DNA of 64,000 bases, from positions 1 to 64,000 of the forward strand of contig NZ_JAERRB010000002.1 in assembly GCF_016735595.1 (NCBI RefSeq), written 5' to 3'. The stretch is from Chryseolinea lacunae. GTDB taxonomy: Bacteria; Bacteroidota; Bacteroidia; Cytophagales; Cyclobacteriaceae. Shown piece after piece: positions 35,338-42,922 of this stretch (positions within the stretch are counted from its first letter, which is position 1; every line of letters begins with the position of its first letter). Under the pieces are notes generated by a model. That model did not search any database. It was not told the origin of the DNA and saw nothing but the letters and a program-made list of their open reading frames with translations. The position numbers and the translations under genes were made by a program.

Positions 35338-36108
35338 ATGAGTAAATATGAAATTTTCTCCAGTCTTCACCGCGGCGAAGAACCCCTGTTGCTGGGCAAC
35401 CTGTGGGACGTGAACAGCGCCACATTGTTCGAGGCTGCGGGCTACAAGGCGGTGGGCACATCGAGCCAGGCTGTAGCAAAGTCATTGGGCTATGAAGATG
35501 GCGAGAACATTCCTTTTGAATGGCTCTTGCAACTGGCAAAGCGCACAGTGGAGCGCGTGCGCATACCCGTCACGATTGATATGGAGAGCGGCTATGCGCG
35601 CACCATCGACGGCATCATTGCCAACCTCGAGCAGCTTCACGATGTGGGCGTGGTGGGCATCAACATCGAAGACACGGTTCCCGCATCGTCGCGAACGCTA
35701 CGTCCTGCTGCTGAGTTTCAGGACTTGCTTTCCGCCATCGTTAACCGTCTTCAACAAAAGAACATCAGGCTGTTTGTTAACGTGCGTACCGACGGCTTTC
35801 TGCTGGGCTTGCCCAACGCATTGCCCGAAACGCTGGAACGAATCCACCTTTATGACCGCACAGGCATCGACGGCATCTTCGTGCCTTGCATCACCGCATC
35901 CGACGACATACGGGCCGTGACCAGTGCAACACAACTTCCTGTCAACGTGATGTGCATGCCGCATCTGCCCGACTTTGCCGAACTGAAAACCCTGGGTGTG
36001 AAGCGCATCAGCATGGGACCGTTTGTGAACATATATGTCAACAACAAAACGAATGACGCCATTCGCACCGTGGCGAGCGAGAACAGCTTTGCCTCACTAT
36101 TTCAATAA
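35338..36108 (+). CDS. isocitrate lyase/PEP mutase-family enzyme
   Basis: 256 residues from the Met at 35338; the frame opens 129 nt earlier, but that part carries no family sequence. The alpha/beta barrel motifs of the family are present: LLLGNLWDVNSAT, TIDMESGY (Mg-binding acidic residues), VGINIEDT and FVNVRTDGF. The true Cys of isocitrate lyase (KKCGH loop) is absent, so it is closer to carboxy-PEP mutase/2-methylisocitrate-lyase-like enzymes of unknown substrate. The adjacent SnoaL-like gene starts 47 nt downstream, likely in one transcript. Confidence 0.88.
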   Translation: MSKYEIFSSLHRGEEPLLLGNLWDVNSATLFEAAGYKAVGTSSQAVAKSLGYEDGENIPFEWLLQLAKRTVERVRIPVTIDMESGYARTIDGIIANLEQLHDVGVVGINIEDTVPASSRTLRPAAEFQDLLSAIVNRLQQKNIRLFVNVRTDGFLLGLPNALPETLERIHLYDRTGIDGIFVPCITASDDIRAVTSATQLPVNVMCMPHLPDFAELKTLGVKRISMGPFVNIYVNNKTNDAIRTVASENSFASLFQ

Positions 36109-36155
36109 GCCATCGGAACACATCAAAAAAATCTTTAACCAAAACAATATACACC

Positions 36156-36539
36156 ATGAATTTACCAAGAAGACCCGAAGACGCGCACGCCACGCTGGCG
36201 GCCGCCTTCAACACCGGCAATGTGGCCACCGTCATGAACATGTACGACGCCGACGGCATCATTGTGCCCGAGCCCGGCAAGCCTGTGTCGGGCAGAGAAA
36301 AATTTGAGGGTGCCATCACGGCCATCCTGTCCATCAAAGGCAAAATGGAAATCAAAACAGTCTACTGTCTGCAGGCCGGCAACGTGGCCGTGGGCCGCAG
36401 TGAATGGAGCATCACCGACGGCAGCGACGTGAAGGTGAGCGCCAAAGGCATCGAACTCATGAAGCAGCAAACTGACGGCACGTGGAAGATCGTCATCGAC
36501 CACGCGTTTGGCGCCGAAGGGAATTTGGTGGCGCAGTGA
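36156..36539 (+). CDS. SnoaL/NTF2-like (DUF4440-type) protein
   Basis: 127 residues with the cone-shaped NTF2-like fold: an N-terminal helix (DAHATLAAAFNTGNVATVMNM as two helices), then YDADGIIVPEPGKPVSGRE and curved strands ending WKIVIDHAF. Family members bind or convert small hydrophobic molecules; no catalytic residue can be pinned down. It follows the PEP mutase-like gene by 47 nt and ends before a terminator (36567-36589). Confidence 0.85.
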   Translation: MNLPRRPEDAHATLAAAFNTGNVATVMNMYDADGIIVPEPGKPVSGREKFEGAITAILSIKGKMEIKTVYCLQAGNVAVGRSEWSITDGSDVKVSAKGIELMKQQTDGTWKIVIDHAFGAEGNLVAQ

Positions 36540-36566
36540 GGATGAGAACAGTGAACAAAGTTAAAG

Positions 36567-36589
36567 ACCCGGTGATCCCGGGTTTTTTT
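36567..36589 (+). terminator. rho-independent terminator
   Basis: ACCCGG (36567-36572) pairs with CCGGGT (36578-36583) around TGATC, followed by seven T. It closes the PEP mutase/SnoaL transcript. Confidence 0.85.
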
Positions 36590-36730
36590 GTGAATAAGTT
36601 TTCAGTGTGGAAAGACAACGCAATCGTAAGGCAATAGAGAAAAGCTACCGCCGTCTAAGATGCACATGAAGAGAGTAAGCAACCTTTCCTATCTTTCGTA
36701 GTCCATTGGAGATACATAACATCACACCCC

Positions 36731-37849
36731 TTGAAAACCCGCGAAACCTACATCGACAACATCCGCATCCTGCTCACCGTGCTCGTCATTCTTCATCACA
36801 CGGCCATCACCTATGGCGGCCCGGGCGGGTGGTATTATTCCGAGCCGGCCGATGGGCTGGTGTCGGGGTTGTTGCTTACGGTGTTTGTGTCTACCAATCA
36901 GGCATTTTTTATGGGCTTCTTCTTTTTGTTGTCGTCCTATTTCATTCCAGCTTCGATTGCTCGCAAGGGTGCGGCGCGCTTCATGCTCGACCGGTTGAAG
37001 CGGCTGGGCATTCCTATGGTATTTTATTCGCTGGTCATCACGCCGGTCATGATTTACATGTTGGTGTCGATGGGGCAGGAGCGACCCATCACGTGGGCCG
37101 ATGTGTTCATTCACCGCGAACAGTGGATCAGCCTTGGCGTGTTGTGGTTTGCCGCGGCGTTGTTGTTGTTCACGACGGTGTATGTGGTGGCAAAACGTTT
37201 TGCGGTCAACACAACCGAAGCAACATTGGCGTTGCCGGTGCGCTTCACGATTTTTCTTTTTGCGTTGGGGTTGGGCGTGGTGTCGTTTCTGGTGCGCATC
37301 GTGTTTCCTATCGGGTGGACGCTTGAGCCGGTGGGGTTTCAGTTCGCTCACTTTCCACAGTACATCGCGTTGTTTGTGGTGGGCATTGTAGCCTACAAAA
37401 ATCAATGGTTGGCGGCCATCACCTATGAAGAAGGAAAGGTGTGGCGACGCGTGGCGTTGCTGCTGGTGTTTGTGGGCTTTCCGTGCATCTATGCGCTGAA
37501 GGTTGTGACACACGCGGAGCTCAATGCATTTTTGGGAGGGGCCACCATTCAGTCGTTTGTGAACGCCGTGTGGGAGCAGTTGCTCGGTGTGGCGCTCGTC
37601 ATGGCGTGGCTGGGCATTGCGAAGCGGCGGTTAAACGAGCAGGGTGCGGTGGCAAAAGAATGTTCACGGAGTGCCTATGCCGTCTACATCATTCACCCGC
37701 TGGTGTTGTTGCTCATGGCGTTGTTATTGAAGGATGTGCATCTGCCGTCGCTCGTCAAGTTTGCGATCACGGGCACACTGTCTGTTGCCGCCAGCTTTGC
37801 CCTGGGTTGGGTGTTGGTGCGTGTGCCGCTGGTGAAGGAGGTAGTGTAG
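36731..37849 (+). CDS. membrane acyltransferase (Acyl_transf_3 family)
   Basis: 372 residues starting from a TTG; no in-frame ATG lies upstream before a stop, and the KTRETYIDNIRI start is the usual one for the family. About ten TM helices are visible. The family motif with catalytic His is ILHHTAITYGGPGG. It transfers acyl groups to membrane or surface glycans or small molecules; the acceptor is unknown. A TATCTTTC box at 36690 lies 40 nt upstream. It converges with the DUF1801 gene. Confidence 0.88.
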   Translation: MKTRETYIDNIRILLTVLVILHHTAITYGGPGGWYYSEPADGLVSGLLLTVFVSTNQAFFMGFFFLLSSYFIPASIARKGAARFMLDRLKRLGIPMVFYSLVITPVMIYMLVSMGQERPITWADVFIHREQWISLGVLWFAAALLLFTTVYVVAKRFAVNTTEATLALPVRFTIFLFALGLGVVSFLVRIVFPIGWTLEPVGFQFAHFPQYIALFVVGIVAYKNQWLAAITYEEGKVWRRVALLLVFVGFPCIYALKVVTHAELNAFLGGATIQSFVNAVWEQLLGVALVMAWLGIAKRRLNEQGAVAKECSRSAYAVYIIHPLVLLLMALLLKDVHLPSLVKFAITGTLSVAASFALGWVLVRVPLVKEVV

Positions 37850-37857
37850 TTTGCCGG

Positions 37858-38259
37858 CTACTTCGCGGCGGCAGCCTTCTTTTTGGGTTTTTCTTTTGCT
37901 TTCATTTTTTCCAGTGTGGCTTTCACCCTGTACTTCACAATCTTGGTCACCAGGGCCAACGGCAACGGCTGATCGAGCGGGAAGCGCACCGACCCTTTGG
38001 CGCCTTCGTAGCCGGAGAGTTCTTTTTTGAAAGCCACAAGCCCTTGGGGTGCGGGATAAAAACCGATGTGATTTTTGAAGGCAGCAAAGTGCACGAGGTT
38101 GCCATGCAACACGAATGTGGGAATGGCATACTTGATCGCCTCTTCGGCCTGGGGTGCGGCCTTTTTGATGGTGGCCCGCATGTCTTCCAGTTTTTTCTGA
38201 ATGGGTTTGGGGAAACCGGCGATGTATTCATCGATGTTGGCGGCGAGCGTGCTGTTCAT
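37858..38259 (-). CDS. DUF1801 family protein (YdhG-like)
   Basis: 133 residues from the Met at 38259; the frame opens further upstream. It has the DUF1801 pattern: IDEYIAGFPKPIQKKLEDMR, AEEAIKYAIPTFVLHGNLVHF in segments, and FYPAPQGLVAF. The C-terminus is a Lys-rich tail (KEKPKKKAAAAK). Homologues are called iron chaperone-like or are uncharacterised; the role is open. It is monocistronic. Confidence 0.85.
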   Translation of the reverse strand: MNSTLAANIDEYIAGFPKPIQKKLEDMRATIKKAAPQAEEAIKYAIPTFVLHGNLVHFAAFKNHIGFYPAPQGLVAFKKELSGYEGAKGSVRFPLDQPLPLALVTKIVKYRVKATLEKMKAKEKPKKKAAAAK

Positions 38260-38604
38260 AGGGATCGGGATTTGTTGTTTTGAAACCGGGTTGCCTGTCA
38301 CTTTTTAGCAGCAGGATCTGGAAACGAATTTACGACCTTACCAACATTTGAAAAACGTGCAAACGCGACATTCTGCGGGGCCGATTGCGGCAGCGGCTGG
38401 TTGGCCGTTCCACAACACCCTTCTGGTGGTAAACACATGCATCCGCAACCGAACACACATTCATTGCCCCACCCGAAACCGGGGGTACGTCCGCCGGCCG
38501 CGTTGTGGGGTGGAGGAATAATGTCTGGGTGCGGGGCTGTGTCTTCTTTTGATTGTTCGGGACTTTGCTTTACTTTTAATAAATCCTAATGGGCTGTATT
38601 TAAA
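38260..38604. other. 345-nt gap between divergent genes
   Basis: No coding sequence. Apart from the promoter at 38548-38578 it contains a GC-rich stretch with CCCCAC (near 38468) and GTGGGG (near 38508), which could form a weak hairpin. Nothing else is recognised. Confidence 0.45.
38548..38578 (+). promoter_or_regulatory. Bacteroidota-type promoter
   Basis: TTTG (38548-38551), a 19-nt spacer and TACTTTTA (38571-38578) place a start near 38586, about 20 nt before the GTG start at 38605. Confidence 0.6.
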
Positions 38605-39144
38605 GTGACCAGACTTTTCTCGATACTGTTCTCCATCCTCGTGTTTGTGCACGTGATCGGCTATTATGGTCTGTTCCTGGGAATGGCGTATCAAAACGAC
38701 CGCGAGATGCTTGAAAAGCTGGATGCCGAGGATTATGATCCATCCGAAACCATCCTCATCAAGGTGCCCATAGCCATTCCCTACGTAGCCGACGCCAGCC
38801 GGTTCGAGCGTGTAGACGGCTCCTTCGAACGCGACGGTGAATTCTATCGCCTGGTGAAACAACGCTATTCGCGCGACACCCTCTTCCTGGTGTGTGTGAA
38901 AGATCAGCAACGCAAAACCATCGAAGACTCGTGGGTGAGTTTTGTGAAAACATTCAACGGCAAGCCCACCGAACGCAGCGCCGGTTTCAAACTTCCCATC
39001 CTCATCAAAGATTATGTTGTGCAGGCTTTCTCCATCCGCTCGGTGTCGCTAGGCTGGGTGAATGGTGTGGAGAAAACCACCGCCGTCATTTTTTCGATTT
39101 CCGATTTCTACCCATCCATTCCGCATCCTCCTGAACGAGGCTGA
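38605..39144 (+). CDS. hypothetical membrane-anchored protein
   Basis: 179 residues from a GTG at 38605, the only in-frame start after a stop; it is supported by the promoter 20 nt upstream. Residues 4-27 (LFSILFSILVFVHVIGYYG) form a TM helix or uncleaved signal. The rest is a beta-rich periplasmic domain with charged loops and the segment FKLPILIKDYVVQAF. No family is recognised. It is monocistronic. Confidence 0.6.
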   Translation: MTRLFSILFSILVFVHVIGYYGLFLGMAYQNDREMLEKLDAEDYDPSETILIKVPIAIPYVADASRFERVDGSFERDGEFYRLVKQRYSRDTLFLVCVKDQQRKTIEDSWVSFVKTFNGKPTERSAGFKLPILIKDYVVQAFSIRSVSLGWVNGVEKTTAVIFSISDFYPSIPHPPERG

Positions 39145-39427
39145 CCCTTTCCGGATTCTTACTCTAGAATTTTCCAAGTCTGTTTGCGAACAGGAATGAT
39201 CGCATTTGTTTTTCCGCGCATGCGGCAAAGACATCACATTTCATTTCTGAACCCAACGGAACGCTCGCTACTGATCACCGTCTTTTTGAAATGTGCACAA
39301 CGCTAACGTTGTCATGCAAGGTCACGCCATGCACACAGAAAAAGACTCACGGTCACACCCGGGCATTTATTCCTTATGATCTCTTTGATCGTTGCTTCCG
39401 CGATTTTCCCGGAAAACAAAAAACACT

Positions 39428-41698
39428 ATGAAAAGAAAACTACTTGCTATACTTTCTCTCGCTGTGGTGATGCTTGCGACCGCGTGGTCGTGTGCGAAAA
39501 AGAATGCGTGTCACGACGAAATGGTTTCGATCCTCGATCAAGTGCACAAGGCATCTCACCGTCCGGCAAACCAATTTTATCCAGAGGCTGGGTTGGTATA
39601 TATGGACTCGCTGCTGAGCCTGGAGCACAGCACACCCAGCCAGATCCGCTATTGTCAATATCTGAAGGCCAACATCCTGCTAGAGTTGGGCGAAGAAGAA
39701 AAAGCCATTGCCCTGCTCGAAGGCATTGTGAAAGAAGACAACGAAGCGCAGGTGGAGCTGGCCTGGAGAGATCTGGCCGTGGCTTACCTGCGTCAGGGTG
39801 AGCGTGCCAATTGCATCTCTAACCATGCGGCCGAGTCGTGCCTCATGCCGGTGAAGGGCATGGGTGTGCACAGCGACCCCACGGGTTCCCGCAAGGCGAT
39901 CGAAATTTATCAACGCCTGCTGACCAGACATCCCAATGATTTTGAGTCAGGTTGGTTGTTGAATCTGGCCTACATGACATTGGGTGAATATCCGAAAAGC
40001 GTGCCCGCCAAATTTTTAATCCCCGGTCTCGAAGGCGACACCACCGTGAAGGTCAATCCTTTTCAGGATGTGGCGGCCGACCTGAAGCTGGATGTGAAAA
40101 ACATGGCAGGCGGCAGCGTGGTCGAAGACTTTGACAACGACGGCTACCTCGATCTGCTCACCAGCGGCATGGGAACCGAAGAAGCCATGCACTACTTCAA
40201 GAACAACGGCGACGGCACCTTCACCGATCGTTCCAACCAGGTTGGCCTCAAGGGTATCAGCGGTGGTTTGAACATGGTGCAGGCCGACTATAACAACGAC
40301 GGTTTTGTGGATGTGCTGGTGCTGCGCGGTGCCTGGAAAAAACAATTTGGCGAAGAACCCAACTCCCTGCTGCGCAACAACGGCGACGGCACCTTCACCG
40401 ATGTGACTACCGAGGCGGGCCTGCTCTCGTATCACCCCACACAAACCGCGACCTGGAATGATTTTAACAACGATGGCTGGCTCGATCTTTACATCGGCAA
40501 CGAGTCGGTGCTCGCGCCGTTTGAAGTGCCGCATTACTGTGAATTTTACATCAGCAACCGCGACGGCACATTCCGCGAAGTGGCCGCCAAGACGGGCTCC
40601 AATGTGCTGGCTTATGTGAAGGGCGTTACCTCGGGCGACTATGACCACGATGGCTGGAAAGATATTTTTCTCTCCACCATGAACGGCGAACGCATTCTGT
40701 TGAAAAACATGGGACTTCACGGACAGGAAATTTCATTCGAGAATGTGACCCACAGCGCCGGCGTTGGCAACACGCATGGCAACACATTCCCCACCTGGTT
40801 CTGGGACTATGACAACGACGGCTGGCTCGACATTTTTGCGTGCGACTATTCCTTTAAAAACACGCTGGCCTATTATGCCGCAGCCGAGAAACTTCACGTT
40901 CCCGCGGGCAATCCCGAAAAGATGTTGCTCTATCACAACAACCACGACGGCACGTTCACCAACGTAGCCGATAGCCTGGGCCTCACGCGCAACACGTTTG
41001 CCATGGGTTCCAACTTTGGCGACATCGACAACGATGGCTGGCTCGACATGTATCTGGGTACAGGCAATCCAGACTACAAATCGCTTGTTCCAAACAAAAT
41101 GTTTAAGAACCTGGGAGGTAAAAAATTTGCCGACGTCACCACCTCGGCCAGGGTGGGACATCTTCAGAAAGGTCACGGCGTTTCATTTGCCGACATGGAT
41201 AACGACGGCGACCAGGACATCTACATTGAAATGGGTGGCGCCTTTCCCGGCGACGCCTATCAGAACTCGTTCTTCCTAAACCCGGGGCAAAGCAACAACC
41301 GGTGGATCTGTCTGAAGCTCGAAGGCACCGAAGCCAACCGGGGAGCTATTGGCACAAGCCTGAAAATCACGTTCACCGAAAACGGCGTGAAGCGCAGCGT
41401 TTACCGCGACGTGAATTCGGGTGGCAGCTTTGGTGCATCGCCACTGCGCCGTGAAATTGGTGTGGGACAAGCCAACGTCATCGACGAGATTGAAATTAAA
41501 TGGCACGGCAGCAAAAACGTTCAGGTTTTTAAGAACGTTGGCGTGAATCAATTTTTGAAAATCAAGGAAGGCAGCGACAAGCTTGAAAAGGTGAACCTGA
41601 AAATGATCATCTGGAGCTTGCCCGAAAAACTATGCTTACCCCTCGCCGGCAACGCGACAACGCCTGCCGCCGTCAGATTGCAACCAAATACGTTGTGA
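39428..41698 (+). CDS. CRTAC1-like lipoprotein: TPR, FG-GAP repeats, ASPIC/UnbV domain
   Basis: 756 residues from 39428, with a lipoprotein signal (MLATAWSC, Cys22). TPR-like helices lie at about 50-190. From about 235 to 595 there are seven FG-GAP blades with calcium-loop motifs (DFDNDGYLDLL, DYNNDGFVDVL, DFNNDGWLDLY, DYDHDGWKDIF, DYDNDGWLDIF, DIDNDGWLDMY, DMDNDGDQDIY). They form a beta-propeller of integrin alpha/VCBS type. The ASPIC/UnbV domain covers about 636-712 (AIGTSLKITFTENG). Surface lipoproteins of this kind are common in Bacteroidota and thought to bind other proteins or glycans. The final 35 residues look unrelated to the domain. It is monocistronic; a long imperfect palindrome follows at 41728-41837. 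Confidence 0.9.
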   Translation: MKRKLLAILSLAVVMLATAWSCAKKNACHDEMVSILDQVHKASHRPANQFYPEAGLVYMDSLLSLEHSTPSQIRYCQYLKANILLELGEEEKAIALLEGIVKEDNEAQVELAWRDLAVAYLRQGERANCISNHAAESCLMPVKGMGVHSDPTGSRKAIEIYQRLLTRHPNDFESGWLLNLAYMTLGEYPKSVPAKFLIPGLEGDTTVKVNPFQDVAADLKLDVKNMAGGSVVEDFDNDGYLDLLTSGMGTEEAMHYFKNNGDGTFTDRSNQVGLKGISGGLNMVQADYNNDGFVDVLVLRGAWKKQFGEEPNSLLRNNGDGTFTDVTTEAGLLSYHPTQTATWNDFNNDGWLDLYIGNESVLAPFEVPHYCEFYISNRDGTFREVAAKTGSNVLAYVKGVTSGDYDHDGWKDIFLSTMNGERILLKNMGLHGQEISFENVTHSAGVGNTHGNTFPTWFWDYDNDGWLDIFACDYSFKNTLAYYAAAEKLHVPAGNPEKMLLYHNNHDGTFTNVADSLGLTRNTFAMGSNFGDIDNDGWLDMYLGTGNPDYKSLVPNKMFKNLGGKKFADVTTSARVGHLQKGHGVSFADMDNDGDQDIYIEMGGAFPGDAYQNSFFLNPGQSNNRWICLKLEGTEANRGAIGTSLKITFTENGVKRSVYRDVNSGGSFGASPLRREIGVGQANVIDEIEIKWHGSKNVQVFKNVGVNQFLKIKEGSDKLEKVNLKMIIWSLPEKLCLPLAGNATTPAAVRLQPNTL

Positions 41699-41727
41699 GC
41701 TATAGATGTTGTGTGATACTGTGATTG

Positions 41728-41837
41728 GAGATTCTGCTTTTGTGTTGGACGACTTTGTTTTACCCGTCGTTGGGATGCGTGAAGGGATGCATCGCAGGGA
41801 CTGGCAAAAACAAGTTGGTCAACCGAAGCAGAATCTC
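41728..41837. repeat. 110-bp imperfect palindrome, possible MITE or REP-like element
   Basis: GAGATTCTGCTT (41728-41739) is perfectly complementary to AAGCAGAATCTC (41826-41837). Inside, TTGGACGACTTTGTTTT and AAAACAAGTTGGTCAA are complementary with a few mismatches. The arms form a long stem around a GC-rich centre containing GGGATGCGTGAAGGGATGC. It lies between convergent genes, 30 nt after the FG-GAP gene, and could also end transcription from both sides. Confidence 0.55.
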
Positions 41838-41895
41838 TGATTAAAAAAATGCAGAAGCTGTTGCGCCAACGTGCGTTTCCTTCACAACAGGCTCG

Positions 41896-42120
41896 CTACT
41901 GTTTCTTCTGATTTTTTTCGATCCGTTGAACTTTCCGGTCGATCCGGATGAGATAAAAAATCACACCGGTGAGAATGATGACCAGCCCCACCACCACGGT
42001 GTATATTTTTCCATCGCTTCGCAGCGCGTCGGCCATCTCGGGTGTTCCTGACGTTTGAGCATGGCCTTGTGCCGAAAGGCAAAGGATGCCGAAAAGCAAA
42101 AGCAGTCTAGTCCATTTCAT
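41896..42120 (-). CDS. ccmD: CcmD-family heme exporter/maturation small protein
   Basis: 74 residues: an N-terminal signal-like helix (LLLLFGILCLSAQGHAQ), a short linker, then one TM helix (YTVVVGLVIILTGVIFYLI) and a charged tail (RIDRKVQRIEKNQKKQ). Size, TM position and basic tail fit Bacteroidota CcmD, which helps cytochrome c maturation. It overlaps the end of the CcsA/CcmC-like gene by 14 nt, so the two are coupled. Confidence 0.8.
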   Translation of the reverse strand: MKWTRLLLLFGILCLSAQGHAQTSGTPEMADALRSDGKIYTVVVGLVIILTGVIFYLIRIDRKVQRIEKNQKKQ

Positions 42121-42781
42121 CTTGCAGTCGTGAATAGGTTTTTAATCGGAGTAAAAGTGTCGTGATCCACCATCCCAACAAACAGAAAGCAACGACGGCG
42201 GTGTAGATCACCAGTTTCATGTCGTGCGATGTGTCGAACAAGCGGAAGCCGGGATTGCCGCCGTTGCCGGGGTGAAGCGAGTCGGTCATGCGCGGAAGAA
42301 TGAAGATGAGCGGGATGAGGATGGCGAAAGCAAAAATGTTGTAGACGGCGCTTAATCGTCCGCGCTGGGTTTCGTCTTGCAGCGATCCGCGCAACACAAA
42401 ATAGGCGACATAGATCATGAGGCCGATGGCGGTGTTGTTAAGTTTTGGATCGTTGGTCCAGAACGCGCCCCACGTGGCTTTAGCCCACACCATGCCGGTG
42501 GCCAGCCCCAGCACCCCAAAGAACACCCCAACCTTGGCCGCTTCCACAGCGAAGTCGTCGTGCGGGAGGCTGCCCGTGCGCAGATACTTCACGGAATAGA
42601 TCACCGAGAGCAGAAAAAGCAACAGCATGGTGCACCACATCGGAAAGTGAAAATAGAAAAGGCGAATACTTTCGTTGAGAATGAACAGCCGCGGCACCGG
42701 CAACAGAAATCCGCCCACCACCGAATAGTAGAGCAGAACAATGCACAGGATTTTCCACCACTCCAGTTTGTACTCTTTCAT
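42107..42781 (-). CDS. ccsA: CcsA/CcmC-like cytochrome c biogenesis protein
   Basis: 224 residues from the Met at 42781, the start that gives the usual N-terminus. Six TM helices with the tryptophan-rich WWD-type signature KATWGAFWTND and external His residues (FYFHFPMW and DTSHDMK) that hold heme. It handles heme for attachment to cytochrome c. It is coupled to ccmD downstream. The ccmB partner usually next to it in Bacteroidota is not in the neighbouring DNA; upstream is an unrelated permease. Confidence 0.88.
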   Translation of the reverse strand: MKEYKLEWWKILCIVLLYYSVVGGFLLPVPRLFILNESIRLFYFHFPMWCTMLLLFLLSVIYSVKYLRTGSLPHDDFAVEAAKVGVFFGVLGLATGMVWAKATWGAFWTNDPKLNNTAIGLMIYVAYFVLRGSLQDETQRGRLSAVYNIFAFAILIPLIFILPRMTDSLHPGNGGNPGFRLFDTSHDMKLVIYTAVVAFCLLGWWITTLLLRLKTYSRLQDEMD

Positions 42782-42922
42782 AGCGCAGACGTTTGAGTTA
42801 CAGCCGCACAAATTACTGCATTGCCGGCAATTCTGAACTGCGCCGTGAAAATATTGGTACCTGCTTTTGATGAAAGGAAAGTTTGCCGGGGGAGCGTTGT
42901 CCTTTCACCCCGGCCAAAAAAC

